Shown one piece after another: positions 1-9,571 of a stretch of DNA of 64,000 bases. The stretch covers positions 496,001 through 560,000 of the forward strand of contig NZ_CP011787.1 in the NCBI RefSeq assembly GCF_001269425.1, in the 5' to 3' direction. Origin of the DNA: Candidatus Palibaumannia cicadellinicola (GTDB lineage: Bacteria; Pseudomonadota; Gammaproteobacteria; Enterobacterales; Enterobacteriaceae). The notes under the pieces were generated by a model. That model had not been told where the DNA came from, searched no databases, and was given only the letters and a program-made list of their open reading frames with translations. Within the stretch, counting starts at the first letter, position 1, and every line of letters begins with the position of its first letter. Position numbers and translations under genes: made by a program.

Positions 1-80
1 CTAGCATTACTATACAACAGTTATTATATAACAATAAAATAATAGTAAACAAATTTATTAGATTTGAAGTTGGCGAATGA
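1..80 (+). CDS. tsf: Elongation factor Ts, 3' end only
   Basis: Only the last 25 codons are in the window, read from base 3 to a TGA at 78-80. The end reads FIRFEVGE, identical to the conserved stretch near the C-terminus of E. coli EF-Ts, and the preceding residues (SITIQQLL) align with KTVGQLL. EF-Ts is the GDP/GTP exchange factor of EF-Tu. The protein stops right after GE, about 20 residues before the E. coli protein ends, so its last helix is missing or lies beyond a frameshift. It sits directly upstream of pyrH, as in the rpsB-tsf-pyrH-frr cluster of enterobacteria. The identification rests on a short but well-aligned tail and on synteny. Confidence 0.85.
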   Translation, partial: SITIQQLLYNNKIIVNKFIRFEVGE

Positions 81-172
81 TTAAAAATTAGTTCAAGTTG
101 CAAACATAATAATAAAATTAAAAAATAAATTTAATGCAGCGCAGCATAGTTAACTAAAGGAAAAAATCATTC

Positions 173-898
173 ATGGAATTAAAACCTATATACCAACGTA
201 TAATAATAAAATTAAGTGGAGAATCTCTACTGAATGTTAGCGATAAGTTTGGAATAAACGCTAGCGCTTTAACCTATATAGCCAAGGAAATACAAACATT
301 AGTAAAACTCCGTATTCAGATAGGCATTGTTATAGGAGGAGGCAATATATTTAGAGGTAATATATTAAATCAGATTGGTATAAATCGTGTAGTCTCTGAT
401 CATATAGGGATGCTAGCAACAATAATTAATGGTTTAGCAATCAATAATGCTCTGCAGCGTATTTATATAAAAACTAGTATTATGTCTTCAATTACTTTAG
501 ATGGTATATGTGAAAAATACAGTGTAGAAAAGGCTATAAATCTACTAGATAATAATATTGTAGTAATATTTACAGCAGGAATAGGTCATCCATTTTTTAC
601 TACTGATTCTGCTGCTTGCTTACGTGGTCTAGAAACTGAGGCAAATGTCGTACTCAAAGCTACTAAAGTAGATGGTGTTTTTTCTGAAGATCCAAAAAAT
701 AATCCAAATGCGATACTTTATGATCAATTAAGTTATCAGTATGTCATAAAGAATGAGCTAAAAATTATGGATTTAGCTGCATTTACATTAGCACGTGATC
801 ATAATTTACCTATTCGTGTATTAAATATCAATAAACAAGGGGCTTTATTTAGAGTTGTCATGGGTCATAAAGAAGGAACACTTATTACAAATAAATAA
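173..898 (+). CDS. pyrH: UMP kinase (uridylate kinase)
   Basis: Phosphorylates UMP to UDP with ATP, the step that feeds UTP and CTP synthesis in the cytoplasm. The 241 residues equal the E. coli length. Visible family motifs are KLSGESL near residue 13, the glycine-rich GGGNIFRG near 56, [11 protein letters not shown] near 142 and [13 protein letters not shown] near 161, typical of the amino-acid-kinase fold of bacterial PyrH. The ATG at 173 is preceded by AAAGG at 156-160. It follows tsf and precedes frr by 37 bases, so it probably belongs to the same transcript. Nothing is missing; the protein looks functional. Confidence 0.97.
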   Translation: MELKPIYQRIIIKLSGESLLNVSDKFGINASALTYIAKEIQTLVKLRIQIGIVIGGGNIFRGNILNQIGINRVVSDHIGMLATIINGLAINNALQRIYIKTSIMSSITLDGICEKYSVEKAINLLDNNIVVIFTAGIGHPFFTTDSAACLRGLETEANVVLKATKVDGVFSEDPKNNPNAILYDQLSYQYVIKNELKIMDLAAFTLARDHNLPIRVLNINKQGALFRVVMGHKEGTLITNK

Positions 899-935
899 AA
901 TAATTAATGATCAATTTTTAATAAGAGTGCATAAA

Positions 936-1493
936 GTGATTAATGAAATACAAAAAAATACTGATGTACGTATGGAAAAATGCGTTGAATCATTCAAAAC
1001 TAATATTAGTAAATTTCGTACAGGTCGTGCTTCTCCAAGCATTTTAGATAGGATTAAAGTAAATTACTATGGTACCATAACACCTTTACGTAAGTTAGCT
1101 AACATTGTTGCTGAAGATTCGCGTACCTTAGTTATTACTTTATTTGACCTATCACTGATTAAATTAGTAGAAAAAGCTATAATCTCTTCAGATTTAGGTC
1201 TAACCCCGTACTCATCTGGTATGGGGATTCGCTTAATATTACCTCCACTAACTGAAGAAAGACGCCGTAATCTAATAAAATTAGTTCGCGGGGAAGCAGA
1301 AAAAAGTAAGGTTTACGTACGTAATTTGCGAAGAGATGCTAACGATAAAGTAAAAACACTATTAAAAAATAAAATAATAAGTATAGATGAAGATCATAAA
1401 TATCAGTCTCATATGCAAAAATTAACTGAAGTATGGATTAACAAATTAGATTGCATACTTGCTGAAAAAGAAAGAGAATTAATTAATTTTTAA
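936..1493 (+). CDS. frr: Ribosome recycling factor
   Basis: Splits the post-termination ribosome together with EF-G. The frame is open further upstream, overlapping pyrH, but homology to the E. coli factor begins at the GTG at 936 ([15 protein letters not shown] aligned with ISDIRKDAEVRMDKC). Starting there gives 185 residues, exactly the E. coli length, and AAGAG at 923-927 lies at ribosome-binding distance. The FRTGRASPS motif near residue 28 and the basic [10 protein letters not shown] stretch near 128 are intact. A second GTG at 927 is possible but would add three residues unmatched in E. coli. It follows pyrH by 37 bases and is likely co-transcribed. Confidence 0.95.
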   Translation: MINEIQKNTDVRMEKCVESFKTNISKFRTGRASPSILDRIKVNYYGTITPLRKLANIVAEDSRTLVITLFDLSLIKLVEKAIISSDLGLTPYSSGMGIRLILPPLTEERRRNLIKLVRGEAEKSKVYVRNLRRDANDKVKTLLKNKIISIDEDHKYQSHMQKLTEVWINKLDCILAEKERELINF

Positions 1494-1500
1494 TTATTAA

Positions 1501-1514
1501 ATACTACGTAGTAT
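1501..1514. repeat. 14-bp perfect palindrome after frr
   Basis: ATACTACGTAGTAT reads the same on both strands and lies 8 bases after the frr stop codon. No T-run follows immediately, so it is not a standard intrinsic terminator. It may stabilise the 3' end of the frr mRNA or be chance in AT-rich sequence. Confidence 0.4.
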
Positions 1515-1604
1515 GAGCTAAATAAAGTATTTACTAATTTTTTTATTATATAGTTTATATATAGAAATCACACATTATCTAACTTAAATATTAATATTTA
1601 AAAT

Positions 1605-2801
1605 ATGAGGTATTTTACGATACTTGGTAGTACTGGTTCTATTGGAATCAATACATTAGCTGTGATAAAAAATAATCCTGATAAATTCACTGTACGGGCA
1701 CTAGTAGCAAAAGATAATTTTTCTTTAATGACTACACAATGTTTAGTTTTTAGTCCATTATTTGTTGGAATGGCCAATGAGCTTGCAGCAAAAAAACTTA
1801 AAACTAACTTAACTAAATTTGGCCTGAATATTAAAGTCGTTTCAGGTACAAAGGCTATCTGTGAACTAGCTGCTTTAGATGAAATAGATACAGTAATGGC
1901 AGCTATTTTAGGTACTGCAGGTTTACTACCAATATTATCTGCACTACGGGCAAGTAAAAGAGTATTACTGGCTAATAAAGAATCCTTAGTGACTTGTGGT
2001 CGTATTTTTATGAATGAGGTACGTGAGCACAAAGCACAGCTACTACCAGTAGATAGTGAACATAACGCTATATTTCAGAGTTTACCTGAACAAATTCAGA
2101 GTGATTTAGGATCTATTTCCCTAACTGAATATGGTGTTTCACAGATTATTTTAACTAGTTCTGGTGGACCATTTCGTAACACTCCGATATCAGCATTAGA
2201 AAAAATGACATCAGATCAAGCTTGTGCACATCCAAATTGGTCTATGGGACGAAAAATATCAGTTGATTCAGCAACAATGATGAATAAAGGACTAGAGTAT
2301 ATCGAGGCACGTTGGTTGTTTAATGCATCAGCAGACCAAATAGAAGTGCTACTACATCCAGAATCTATAATTCACTCAATGGTACGCTATGTAGATGGAA
2401 GTATTATAGCGCAGCTAGGATATCCTGATATGCGCACCCCTATTGCTCATGCAATGGCATATCCAACTAGAGTATCAACAGGAGTACAAACTTTAAATTT
2501 TTTAAAAATTGGTACTCTAACTTTTGATGAACTAGACAGTGAACGTTACCCTTGTCTACAACTTGCGATAGATGCTAGTAATAGCGGACAGGCAGCAACT
2601 ACCATACTAAATGCAGCTAACGAAGTAGCTGTCGCAGCTTTTTTGAATAAAAAAATTCGCTTTACTGATATTGCTGCAGTAAATAATATTGTCCTTGATA
2701 ACTTAAATTTTTCAGAACCAGCTAGTATAGAGGATGTATTATTTATTGATGATCAAGCTCGTAAAAATGCTAATATCAGCATACGTTATTTACAACGCTA
2801 A
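1605..2801 (+). CDS. dxr: 1-deoxy-D-xylulose 5-phosphate reductoisomerase
   Basis: Second enzyme of the MEP isoprenoid pathway: converts DXP to MEP with NADPH. At 398 residues it matches E. coli Dxr exactly in length. It carries the dinucleotide-binding GSTGSIG at residues 8-14, NKESLVTCG near 125, the metal-binding [11 protein letters not shown] near 149 with its Asp and Glu, and [20 protein letters not shown] near 208. ispH (38718-39665) supplies the last step of the same pathway and uppS (next gene) uses the product, so the window contains a start and an end of undecaprenyl-phosphate supply. The 111-base gap from frr leaves room for its own promoter, though none stands out. Confidence 0.97.
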   Translation: MRYFTILGSTGSIGINTLAVIKNNPDKFTVRALVAKDNFSLMTTQCLVFSPLFVGMANELAAKKLKTNLTKFGLNIKVVSGTKAICELAALDEIDTVMAAILGTAGLLPILSALRASKRVLLANKESLVTCGRIFMNEVREHKAQLLPVDSEHNAIFQSLPEQIQSDLGSISLTEYGVSQIILTSSGGPFRNTPISALEKMTSDQACAHPNWSMGRKISVDSATMMNKGLEYIEARWLFNASADQIEVLLHPESIIHSMVRYVDGSIIAQLGYPDMRTPIAHAMAYPTRVSTGVQTLNFLKIGTLTFDELDSERYPCLQLAIDASNSGQAATTILNAANEVAVAAFLNKKIRFTDIAAVNNIVLDNLNFSEPASIEDVLFIDDQARKNANISIRYLQR

Positions 2802-2940
2802 AGATTAATTTATATTTATATTGAGATAAATTTTCCTACTTAACATACTATCAAACAACACCAAGCTTATTTGTTTTATTACAATAAAAATGCTATTATG
2901 AATAATATATAGCTAGCGTACAAAAACGTATGTGTTACAT

Positions 2941-3699
2941 ATGTTGAAACAAAAAACTATAATGTTTTCATTAGTACCTCAGCATGTAGCCATAATAATG
3001 GATGGTAATGGTCGCTGGGCTAAAAATCATGGAAAATTAAGAATATTTGGTCATCAGGCTGGTATTAAGTCTGTACGTCGTGCAGTGAGTTTTGCTGTTA
3101 ACAATAATTTAAACTCTTTAACTTTATATGCATTTAGCAGCGAAAATTGGAATCGTCCTAACCAAGAAGTTTCAGCGCTAATGGAGCTTTTTATTTGTGC
3201 ATTAGATAGCGAAGTTACCAACCTAAATAAGCATAACGTACGTTTAAAGATTATTGGTGATATTAGTCGTTTTAGTATTTCTTTACAAAAAAGTATCTTT
3301 CGTTCTGAGGAAATTACCAGCAATAATAATGGATTAAACTTAAATATTGCTGCTAACTATGGTGGACGTTGGGATATAATACAAAGTGTTAAGCAATTAG
3401 CAATTAAAGTAAAAGAAGGTATACTACTTCCTGATCAAATCGATGAACAAGAATTATGTAGTAATATGTGCATGAATGAACTAGCCCCAGTAGATTTAGT
3501 TATACGCACTGGAGGTGAACACCGTATTAGTAATTTTCTACTATGGCAGATAGCTTATTCTGAATTATTTTTTACAGATATATTATGGCCTGACTTTGAC
3601 GAAGTTGTTTTTGAAGGAGCGTTAAATGCTTTTGCTAAAAGAGAACGACGCTTTGGTGGAACGATACATCAAGATTTACAACTATCGTCGTTCGATTGA
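2941..3699 (+). CDS. uppS: Undecaprenyl diphosphate synthase (cis-prenyltransferase)
   Basis: Elongates farnesyl diphosphate with isopentenyl diphosphate to the C55 lipid carrier for peptidoglycan. Family motifs are complete: HVAIIMDGNGRWAK with the catalytic Asp, LTLYAFSSENWNRP in the middle, and RTGGEHRISNFLLWQ with the C-terminal substrate-binding residues. The start is uncertain: a GTG at 2932 and ATGs at 2941 and 2962 are all possible and none has a good ribosome-binding site; the ATG at 2941 gives 252 residues, close to the 253 of E. coli. Its stop is 9 bases before the cdsA start, and the cdsA Shine-Dalgarno overlaps its stop codon, so the two are probably translationally coupled. Confidence 0.95.
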   Translation: MLKQKTIMFSLVPQHVAIIMDGNGRWAKNHGKLRIFGHQAGIKSVRRAVSFAVNNNLNSLTLYAFSSENWNRPNQEVSALMELFICALDSEVTNLNKHNVRLKIIGDISRFSISLQKSIFRSEEITSNNNGLNLNIAANYGGRWDIIQSVKQLAIKVKEGILLPDQIDEQELCSNMCMNELAPVDLVIRTGGEHRISNFLLWQIAYSELFFTDILWPDFDEVVFEGALNAFAKRERRFGGTIHQDLQLSSFD

Positions 3700-3704
3700 G
3701 GGGG
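3698..3704 (+). promoter_or_regulatory. Strong ribosome-binding site deciding the cdsA TTG start
   Basis: GAGGGGG overlaps the uppS TGA stop and lies 4 bases before the TTG at 3709. No ATG is available at this distance, so this site supports TTG as the true start of cdsA. Confidence 0.7.
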
Positions 3705-3708
3705 CTAA

Positions 3709-4551
3709 TTGCTTAATTATCGTTTTATCACAGCCTGCATTCTAGTACCTATAGTCATAGGTATAATTTTTATTATTCCGCCAATAGTATTTAAGCTAAT
3801 TATATTAATAGTATGTATGTTAAGTGCTTGGGAATGGGGACAATTAGCTGGATTACAGCATAGTAGCCAACGCTGTTTGTTAGTAATATTTTTTTGTTTA
3901 CTAATCAATATAATTAGTTTATTAATCAATAAATGGAATATACTAAATAAGTATATTTTATGGTCATCCTTAGTATGGTGGATTACAGCATTACTGTTAG
4001 TAATATCTTACCCGCGTTCTGCTGGTGTATGGCGTAGCTATAACTGGTTGCGTTTAGTGTTTGGTGGATTTACTATCATTCCTTTTTTATTAGAGATCAT
4101 ACATTTACGAGACTATAATTATAATAGTGATCATTTTATAGGCTCTTGGTTATTATTATATTTAATGCTTATAGTATGGAGCGCTGATTCTGGTGCATAT
4201 ATATTTGGAAGTATTTTAGGTCGTCACAAGCTATCACCTAAAATTTCACCTGGTAAAACTTGGGAAGGGCTAATAAGTGGTATATTAATATCTGAAATAA
4301 TTATGTTCATATTTTCTAAATATGCAAAATTACCAAGTAATTATACTCAACTTAAACTAATTATTTACTCTACAGTTGTAGCATTAGTTTCTGTTTTAGG
4401 AGATTTAACAGAAAGTATGTTTAAACGTGAAGCTGGTATTAAAGATAGTGGATATATAATTCCAGGACATGGCGGAATTTTAGATCGTATAGATAGCTTT
4501 ACTTCCGCTGTTCCAGTTTTTGTTTTTCTAATAGATACTACAGGGCTTTAA
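3709..4551 (+). CDS. cdsA: Phosphatidate cytidylyltransferase (CDP-diglyceride synthase)
   Basis: Makes CDP-diacylglycerol from phosphatidate and CTP in the inner membrane, the branch point to phosphatidylethanolamine and phosphatidylglycerol. The 280-residue protein is largely hydrophobic helices and carries the family signature SVLGDLTESMFKREAGIKDSG followed by PGHGGILDRIDS near the C-terminus. The start is TTG (MLNYR aligned with MLKYR of E. coli, whose cdsA also starts with TTG). The last residues (LIDTTGL) do not match E. coli, whereas a neighbouring frame reads ILQGFNTI then stop at 4559, resembling LLLVFRTL; a small indel near 4530-4536 may have altered the tail. It is coupled to uppS upstream and lies 29 bases before rseP. 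Confidence 0.95.
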   Translation: MLNYRFITACILVPIVIGIIFIIPPIVFKLIILIVCMLSAWEWGQLAGLQHSSQRCLLVIFFCLLINIISLLINKWNILNKYILWSSLVWWITALLLVISYPRSAGVWRSYNWLRLVFGGFTIIPFLLEIIHLRDYNYNSDHFIGSWLLLYLMLIVWSADSGAYIFGSILGRHKLSPKISPGKTWEGLISGILISEIIMFIFSKYAKLPSNYTQLKLIIYSTVVALVSVLGDLTESMFKREAGIKDSGYIIPGHGGILDRIDSFTSAVPVFVFLIDTTGL

Positions 4552-4580
4552 CACAATTTAAGTTAGCACTGGGAGAAATT

Positions 4581-5939
4581 ATGTTCCATTTTTACTGGAA
4601 TTTTGCTGCTTTTATCATTTTGCTAAGTATTTTAATTGTAGTGCATGAATTAGGTCATTTTTTTGTAGCTCGTATCTTTCGAGTGAAAGTAGAAAAATTT
4701 TCTATTGGTTTAGGACCAAAAATTTTTAGTTGGCGTAATCAACAGAATACTAATTTTATTATATCTGCGATTCCTATTGGTGGTTATGTTAAAATGTTAG
4801 ATCATCATATAGATCCAGAAGCATTTAATAATAAAAAAATTTGGCAACGTGCTGCTATTATTACAGCAGGTCCAGTATGTAATATAATTTTGGCTATTAT
4901 TGCCTACTGGATTGTATTTATGATAGGTATACCAAGTTATCCTCCTATAATAAGTAAGATAAATCCAAATTCTATTGTTGCTCAGGCAAAAATTAAGCCA
5001 TTCATGGAAATTAAGTCAATTAATAATGTACCAACCCCTAATTGGAATTCAGTACGTTTACAGCTGATACAAAATATTGATAAACAAAAAATTAGCATAG
5101 GCATAGCACCATTTAATTCTGAAAAAATTAATAATAAAGTAATTAATTTAAATAATTTTAATTATAAGCAAAACAATAAAGATGATATTTTGTTAGCATT
5201 AGGAATTATACCTAGTGATATGCGTATAGAGCCAGTTATTGCTATAGAGCCAATTATTGATGATATAACATCAGGTACTGCTGCAGATAAAGCTGGTTTA
5301 AAAGTAGGTGATAAGATTATTAAAGTAGATGATAAAATAGTAGTTGATTGGCAAAATTTTATAATGAAGGTTAGAGATAATCCTGGTAATAAGTTAACAG
5401 TGATAATCGATCGTAAAGATAAGATAATGGAGGTAATATTAACTCCAGAAAAAAAATTACTTAACAACAATAAAGTACAAGGTTTTGCTGGCATAATACC
5501 TAAAACAATTTTTTTACCTAAAAAATATACACAATTATTATCATCAGGACCATTAAATGCACTAAATCAGGCAATTAACCAAACTAATAAGTTCATGACG
5601 TTAACCATAAGTATTTTTAGTAAATTAATATCTGGTGATATCAGATTTAATAATTTTCATGGTCCTATTTATATAGCTAAAAGTGCAGGTAGATCTGCAG
5701 AATATGGATTAATATATTACTTAATATTTTTAGCATTCATTAGTCTAAACGTTAGTATTATTAATTTATTTCCATTACCCATTTTAGATGGCGGAAATCT
5801 ACTATTTTTATTAATTGAAAAGCTAAAAGGTAGACCAGTATCGCCAAAAGTACAAGAATTTAGTTATAATATAAGTGCTATGATACTAATTGTATTGATG
5901 ATTTTAGCTATTTTTAATGATATAGCTAGGCTATGCTAA
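4581..5939 (+). CDS. rseP: Site-2 intramembrane zinc metalloprotease RseP
   Basis: Inner-membrane protease that cleaves single-span membrane proteins such as the anti-sigma factor RseA and remnant signal peptides. The 452 residues match E. coli (450). The zinc site HELGH is at residues 22-26 in the first transmembrane helix, the third zinc ligand lies in LPILDGGNLLF near residue 400, and PDZ-like sequence with DKAGLKVGDKIIKVD lies near residue 240. Whether RseA and sigma-E exist is not visible here. It stops one base before bamA begins, so the pair is one transcription unit, as in E. coli. Confidence 0.97.
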   Translation: MFHFYWNFAAFIILLSILIVVHELGHFFVARIFRVKVEKFSIGLGPKIFSWRNQQNTNFIISAIPIGGYVKMLDHHIDPEAFNNKKIWQRAAIITAGPVCNIILAIIAYWIVFMIGIPSYPPIISKINPNSIVAQAKIKPFMEIKSINNVPTPNWNSVRLQLIQNIDKQKISIGIAPFNSEKINNKVINLNNFNYKQNNKDDILLALGIIPSDMRIEPVIAIEPIIDDITSGTAADKAGLKVGDKIIKVDDKIVVDWQNFIMKVRDNPGNKLTVIIDRKDKIMEVILTPEKKLLNNNKVQGFAGIIPKTIFLPKKYTQLLSSGPLNALNQAINQTNKFMTLTISIFSKLISGDIRFNNFHGPIYIAKSAGRSAEYGLIYYLIFLAFISLNVSIINLFPLPILDGGNLLFLLIEKLKGRPVSPKVQEFSYNISAMILIVLMILAIFNDIARLC

Positions 5940-5940
5940 T

Positions 5941-8355
5941 ATGAATAAGCTAATAATAATAGTACTATTTTTTTTTAGTACCACTCTATATAGTTCTCAA
6001 AATATATTTACAATAAAAAATATTAATTTTGATGGACTTAAAAGAATTACTGTTAGTTCAGCTTTACTTATGATCCCAATAAGTGTCGGTCATAATGCAA
6101 CGAATGAAGATATTGATAATACTATTCGTTCATTATTTTCTACTGGCAATTTTAATGATATTAGAGTGATACGTAATGGTTCTTCAATTACCATAAAAGT
6201 TAAAGAATGCCCAATTATTGCAAATATAACATTATCTGGTAATCAGCTATTAAATAATGATCAGTTAATACATTATTTAGATCAATATGGTATTAATTTA
6301 GGTAAAGTACTAAACAGCACTACAATTTTTCATATTGAAAAAGCATTGAATAATTTATACGACCATTATGGTAAATATAATAGTACCGTTAAGGCGGTAG
6401 TAATACCACTACAACACCAACGCGTAAACTTAAAGCTAGTATTTACTGAAGGTAAATCAGCTAAAATTAAAAAAATTAATATTATTGGTAATAAAGCCTT
6501 TTCTACTAAAGAACTTATTTCACAATTAAAATTACATGATCATGTTCCCTGGTGGAACTTTATAGGTGAAAATATATACAAAAAAATTAAGTTTGATCGC
6601 GATATAGAAACTTTGCGCAAATTTTATTTTGATCATGGTTACGCTAGATTTAAAATTAATTCTACTAACGTCCAATTAACGCCAGATAAAAATATGGTTG
6701 ATATTACTATAAATATCAGAGAAGGAACACCGTATCAATTAGAAGGTACTATATTATATGGTAATTTAGCTGGTAAATATGCAGAAATTAAAAAACTAGC
6801 TACTTTCAACAAAGGAGAATTATATAGCATAACTAAAGTAAACAATATAGCAAAACAAATACAAATGTTACTAGGAAGTTATGGTTATGCATATCCTAAC
6901 GTTGTAACTAAGATGGAAATAAATGAATTAAATAAAAAAGTGATACTACATATCAGAGTCGACTCAGGTATACGCTTCTATGTAAGAAATATTATTTTTA
7001 AAGGAAATTATATAACTAAAGATTTAGTATTACGTCGTGAAATTAGACAGATGGAAAGATCATGGCTAAATATGAATTTAGTAAATCAAGGTAAAAATTC
7101 TTTGAATCGTTTAGGTTACTTTGAAAAAGTAGAAATAAAAATAGACAAAATACCAGAATCATTAGATTTAGTTGATGTAGTTTATTCTGTAAAAGAGAGA
7201 AATACTGGAACTATAAGTGCTGGAATTGGCTTTGGTACCACAGATAGTGGTATCAACTTTAATTTTGGTATTCAACAAGATAATTGGCTTGGTACTGGTA
7301 ACTTAGTAGGATTCAGCGGAACTAAAAATTACTATCATACATCAATGGCACTATCGATAACTGATTCTTACTTAACACTTGATGGCGTAAGCTTATCAAG
7401 TAAAATTTTTGTTAACAATTATAACTCTAATTATCAAGAGTTATCTAATTATCATAGAAAAAAATATGGTCTTTCTACTTTAATTGGCTTTCCTATAAAA
7501 GATAATCAGGCTATAAATCTAGGTTTAGATTATGTAAACAACGCTATTACTAATATTAAACCTCAGGTTGCTATATGCCGTTATTTTAACAGAAACAATA
7601 TTAATACAAAAGCAATAACCAGAAATAAAAATCAAGATGAATTAGATTTTTATGCTGATGATTTATTTTTTAATATAATTTGGGAATATAACAAATTAAA
7701 TAGGAAAAATTTTCCTACTATTGGATCGCGTCTTACTGTATCGAATAAAATAACAGTACCTAGTTCTGATAACAAATATTATAAAATAAACTTAGATGCA
7801 TGCAATTATACTTCTTTAAGTAATGATAATCACTGGGTATTATTGGAACGTGCTAGTGCTGGTTACGCTCACGGTCTATACGGTCAAGAAGTTCCTTTTT
7901 ACGATAATTTTTATGCAGGTGGTTTTAGTACTATGCGTGGTTTTAGAACGAATAGTATTGGTCCTAAAGCAGCTTATTATCGTGTAAAGAACAATTCTTG
8001 TTTTATAGAAAATTCAAACGATACCATCGGAGGTAATGCAATAGCTCTTGCTAGTGCTGAACTTATTGTTCCAACACCTTTACTGAAAGATAAATACGAC
8101 CATTTGGTACGTACATCATTCTTCATAGACATGAGTAATGTGTGGGATACATATTGGAAAAATACCTACTCAACTAATAATATAGCTAAAATTCCAGACT
8201 ATACTAATAGTAGTAATATCCGTATTTCTAGTGGGATAGCTATACAGTGGATGTCACCACTAGGGCCAATAGTATTTTCTTATGCACAGCCTATTACAAA
8301 ATATAAAAACGATAAATCAGAACAGTTTCAGTTGACTATTGGTAAAAATTGGTAA
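5941..8355 (+). CDS. bamA: Outer membrane protein assembly factor BamA
   Basis: Central Omp85 subunit of the BAM complex, inserting beta-barrel proteins into the outer membrane. A short N-terminal hydrophobic signal (LIIIVLFFFSTTLYSS) precedes POTRA repeats (residues about 22-420) and a C-terminal beta-barrel of about 380 residues. The conserved loop-6 motif is MRGFRTNSIGP, where the usual VRGF has Met for Val, and the chain ends FQLTIGKNW with the C-terminal aromatic typical of barrels. Length is 804 against 810 in E. coli. It begins one base after rseP. Partner bamE is at 48271; skp and surA, which deliver clients, are also in the window. It looks intact although LPS genes next door are missing. 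Confidence 0.97.
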   Translation: MNKLIIIVLFFFSTTLYSSQNIFTIKNINFDGLKRITVSSALLMIPISVGHNATNEDIDNTIRSLFSTGNFNDIRVIRNGSSITIKVKECPIIANITLSGNQLLNNDQLIHYLDQYGINLGKVLNSTTIFHIEKALNNLYDHYGKYNSTVKAVVIPLQHQRVNLKLVFTEGKSAKIKKINIIGNKAFSTKELISQLKLHDHVPWWNFIGENIYKKIKFDRDIETLRKFYFDHGYARFKINSTNVQLTPDKNMVDITINIREGTPYQLEGTILYGNLAGKYAEIKKLATFNKGELYSITKVNNIAKQIQMLLGSYGYAYPNVVTKMEINELNKKVILHIRVDSGIRFYVRNIIFKGNYITKDLVLRREIRQMERSWLNMNLVNQGKNSLNRLGYFEKVEIKIDKIPESLDLVDVVYSVKERNTGTISAGIGFGTTDSGINFNFGIQQDNWLGTGNLVGFSGTKNYYHTSMALSITDSYLTLDGVSLSSKIFVNNYNSNYQELSNYHRKKYGLSTLIGFPIKDNQAINLGLDYVNNAITNIKPQVAICRYFNRNNINTKAITRNKNQDELDFYADDLFFNIIWEYNKLNRKNFPTIGSRLTVSNKITVPSSDNKYYKINLDACNYTSLSNDNHWVLLERASAGYAHGLYGQEVPFYDNFYAGGFSTMRGFRTNSIGPKAAYYRVKNNSCFIENSNDTIGGNAIALASAELIVPTPLLKDKYDHLVRTSFFIDMSNVWDTYWKNTYSTNNIAKIPDYTNSSNIRISSGIAIQWMSPLGPIVFSYAQPITKYKNDKSEQFQLTIGKNW

Positions 8356-8410
8356 TAGTACATTACTTACTATTTATTTAATAATCTAAAATTAATAATT
8401 TATTAAAATC

Positions 8411-8416
8411 AGGAGG
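8411..8416 (+). promoter_or_regulatory. Perfect Shine-Dalgarno setting the skp GTG start
   Basis: AGGAGG lies 9 bases upstream of the GTG at 8426 and supports that codon as the start of skp. It is one of the few full-consensus ribosome-binding sites in the window. Confidence 0.75.
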
Positions 8417-8425
8417 TCGTATATA

Positions 8426-8923
8426 GTGAAAAAATGGTTATATGCAGCTAGCTTAATTTTTCTATTTTTTACCTATACTGATACCTTAGCTACAGATAGA
8501 ATTGCTGTAGTTAATATATTAAGTATTTTACAGCAGTCTCCACAATTTGCTTTAGTAGCTCAACAACTAGAAAAGGAATTCCAAAACAGTATTAATGAAT
8601 TAAAATTAATAGAAGAAGATCTACAAAATCAAATACAACGTTTACAACGTGATGGTTCTATTATGAAAGAAAGTGAGCGTAGCGAGCTAGAAAAATCAGT
8701 AATTCAACAGCGCGATACTTTATCAAATAAAGTTAAAAACTTTGAAAAAAATCAAAATTTTCGTCAAAGGGAAGAACGTAGTAAAATACTAAGTAGTATA
8801 AAAGATATAGTTAAAAATATTGCTAGTAAAGAAGGTTATGATGTAGTCATAGATACTAATGCTGTTGCTTACGCAAGTAATACTAAAGATATTACTGCTG
8901 ATGTCCTTAAACAGGTATTATAA
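8426..8923 (+). CDS. skp: Periplasmic chaperone Skp (OmpH family)
   Basis: Trimeric periplasmic chaperone that holds unfolded outer membrane proteins on the way to BamA. The 165 residues begin with a signal peptide (MKKWLYAASLIFLFFTYTDTLA) followed by DRIAVVNI, then a helical, charged arm region (residues about 45-125) and the conserved end VVIDTNAVAYASNTKDITADVLKQV, nearly the same as E. coli. Start is GTG with a perfect upstream AGGAGG. It lies 70 bases after bamA, as in E. coli. The next enterobacterial gene, lpxD, is absent and a terminator-like hairpin follows instead. Confidence 0.96.
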   Translation: MKKWLYAASLIFLFFTYTDTLATDRIAVVNILSILQQSPQFALVAQQLEKEFQNSINELKLIEEDLQNQIQRLQRDGSIMKESERSELEKSVIQQRDTLSNKVKNFEKNQNFRQREERSKILSSIKDIVKNIASKEGYDVVIDTNAVAYASNTKDITADVLKQVL

Positions 8924-8949
8924 CTTTTATATTATAAAGATAATTATTC

Positions 8950-8975
8950 AGTGTAACTAAGTACACTAGTTTTTT
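8950..8975 (+). terminator. Probable intrinsic terminator after skp
   Basis: A 6-bp stem (AGTGTA / TACACT, loop of 6) at 8950-8967 is followed by AG and a run of six T at 8970-8975. The stem is short and AT-rich but the layout is that of a Rho-independent terminator, 26 bases past the skp stop. It would end the pyrH-to-skp unit and separate fabZ. Confidence 0.55.
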
Positions 8976-9115
8976 AACATAACTTTTCGATAATTTATTA
9001 GTAATATATATATTATTTACTTATTGCGTGATGCTATCTGATGATAAAAATCAGATTATATAATTAATTTTATTTGTTGTACTACCAGAATTCTTATTAA
9101 AAAAATAAGAGTATT

Positions 9116-9571
9116 TTGAATATGGATGATCATACTCTACATATTGAAGAGATATTAGAAATTTTGCCTCACCGCTTTCCATTCCTACTCATAGATCGTG
9201 TACTAGATTTTAAAAAATGGCAATTTATATGTGCTGTAAAAAACGTTTCGTTCAATGAGCCTTTTTTCCAAGGCCATTTTCCTGGAAAACCAATTTTTCC
9301 TGGTGTTTTAATTTTGGAAGCTATGGCGCAAGCTACTGGTATATTAGCTTTTAAAAGTGCAGGTAAACTAGCGCCAGGTGAACTATACTACTTTGCTGCT
9401 ATTAATGAAGCACGTTTTAAACGTCCAGTACAGCCCGGAGATCAAATGATCTTAGAAGTTAAATTTATTAAAGAACGTCGTGGAGTAGCTCGTTTTCAAG
9501 GTGTTGCTAAAGTTGATGGAGAAGTAGCTTGCGAAGCTTTAATGATGTGTGCACGTAAACAAGAAAACTAA
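9116..9571 (+). CDS. fabZ: 3-hydroxyacyl-[acyl-carrier-protein] dehydratase FabZ
   Basis: Dehydrates 3-hydroxyacyl-ACP to trans-2-enoyl-ACP in type II fatty acid synthesis. The hot-dog-fold protein is 151 residues, the E. coli length, with the active-site His in [15 protein letters not shown] and the catalytic Glu in [10 protein letters not shown]. The TTG at 9116 aligns position for position with the E. coli TTG start (MNMDDHTL with MTTNTHTL); an ATG two codons later at 9122 is the alternative. AATAAGAG at 9104-9111 could serve either. In E. coli it sits between lpxD and lpxA; both neighbours are gone here, so fabZ now stands alone, serving phospholipid rather than lipid A synthesis. Confidence 0.96.
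   Translation: MNMDDHTLHIEEILEILPHRFPFLLIDRVLDFKKWQFICAVKNVSFNEPFFQGHFPGKPIFPGVLILEAMAQATGILAFKSAGKLAPGELYYFAAINEARFKRPVQPGDQMILEVKFIKERRGVARFQGVAKVDGEVACEALMMCARKQEN

Noticed and set aside
1598-2032. Minus-strand open frame of 144 codons inside dxr
   Set aside because: It is the antisense shadow of a strongly conserved dxr and has no family features.
5162-5494. Minus-strand open frame of 110 codons inside rseP
   Set aside because: Shadow of the rseP coding strand with low-complexity Ile/Ser composition.
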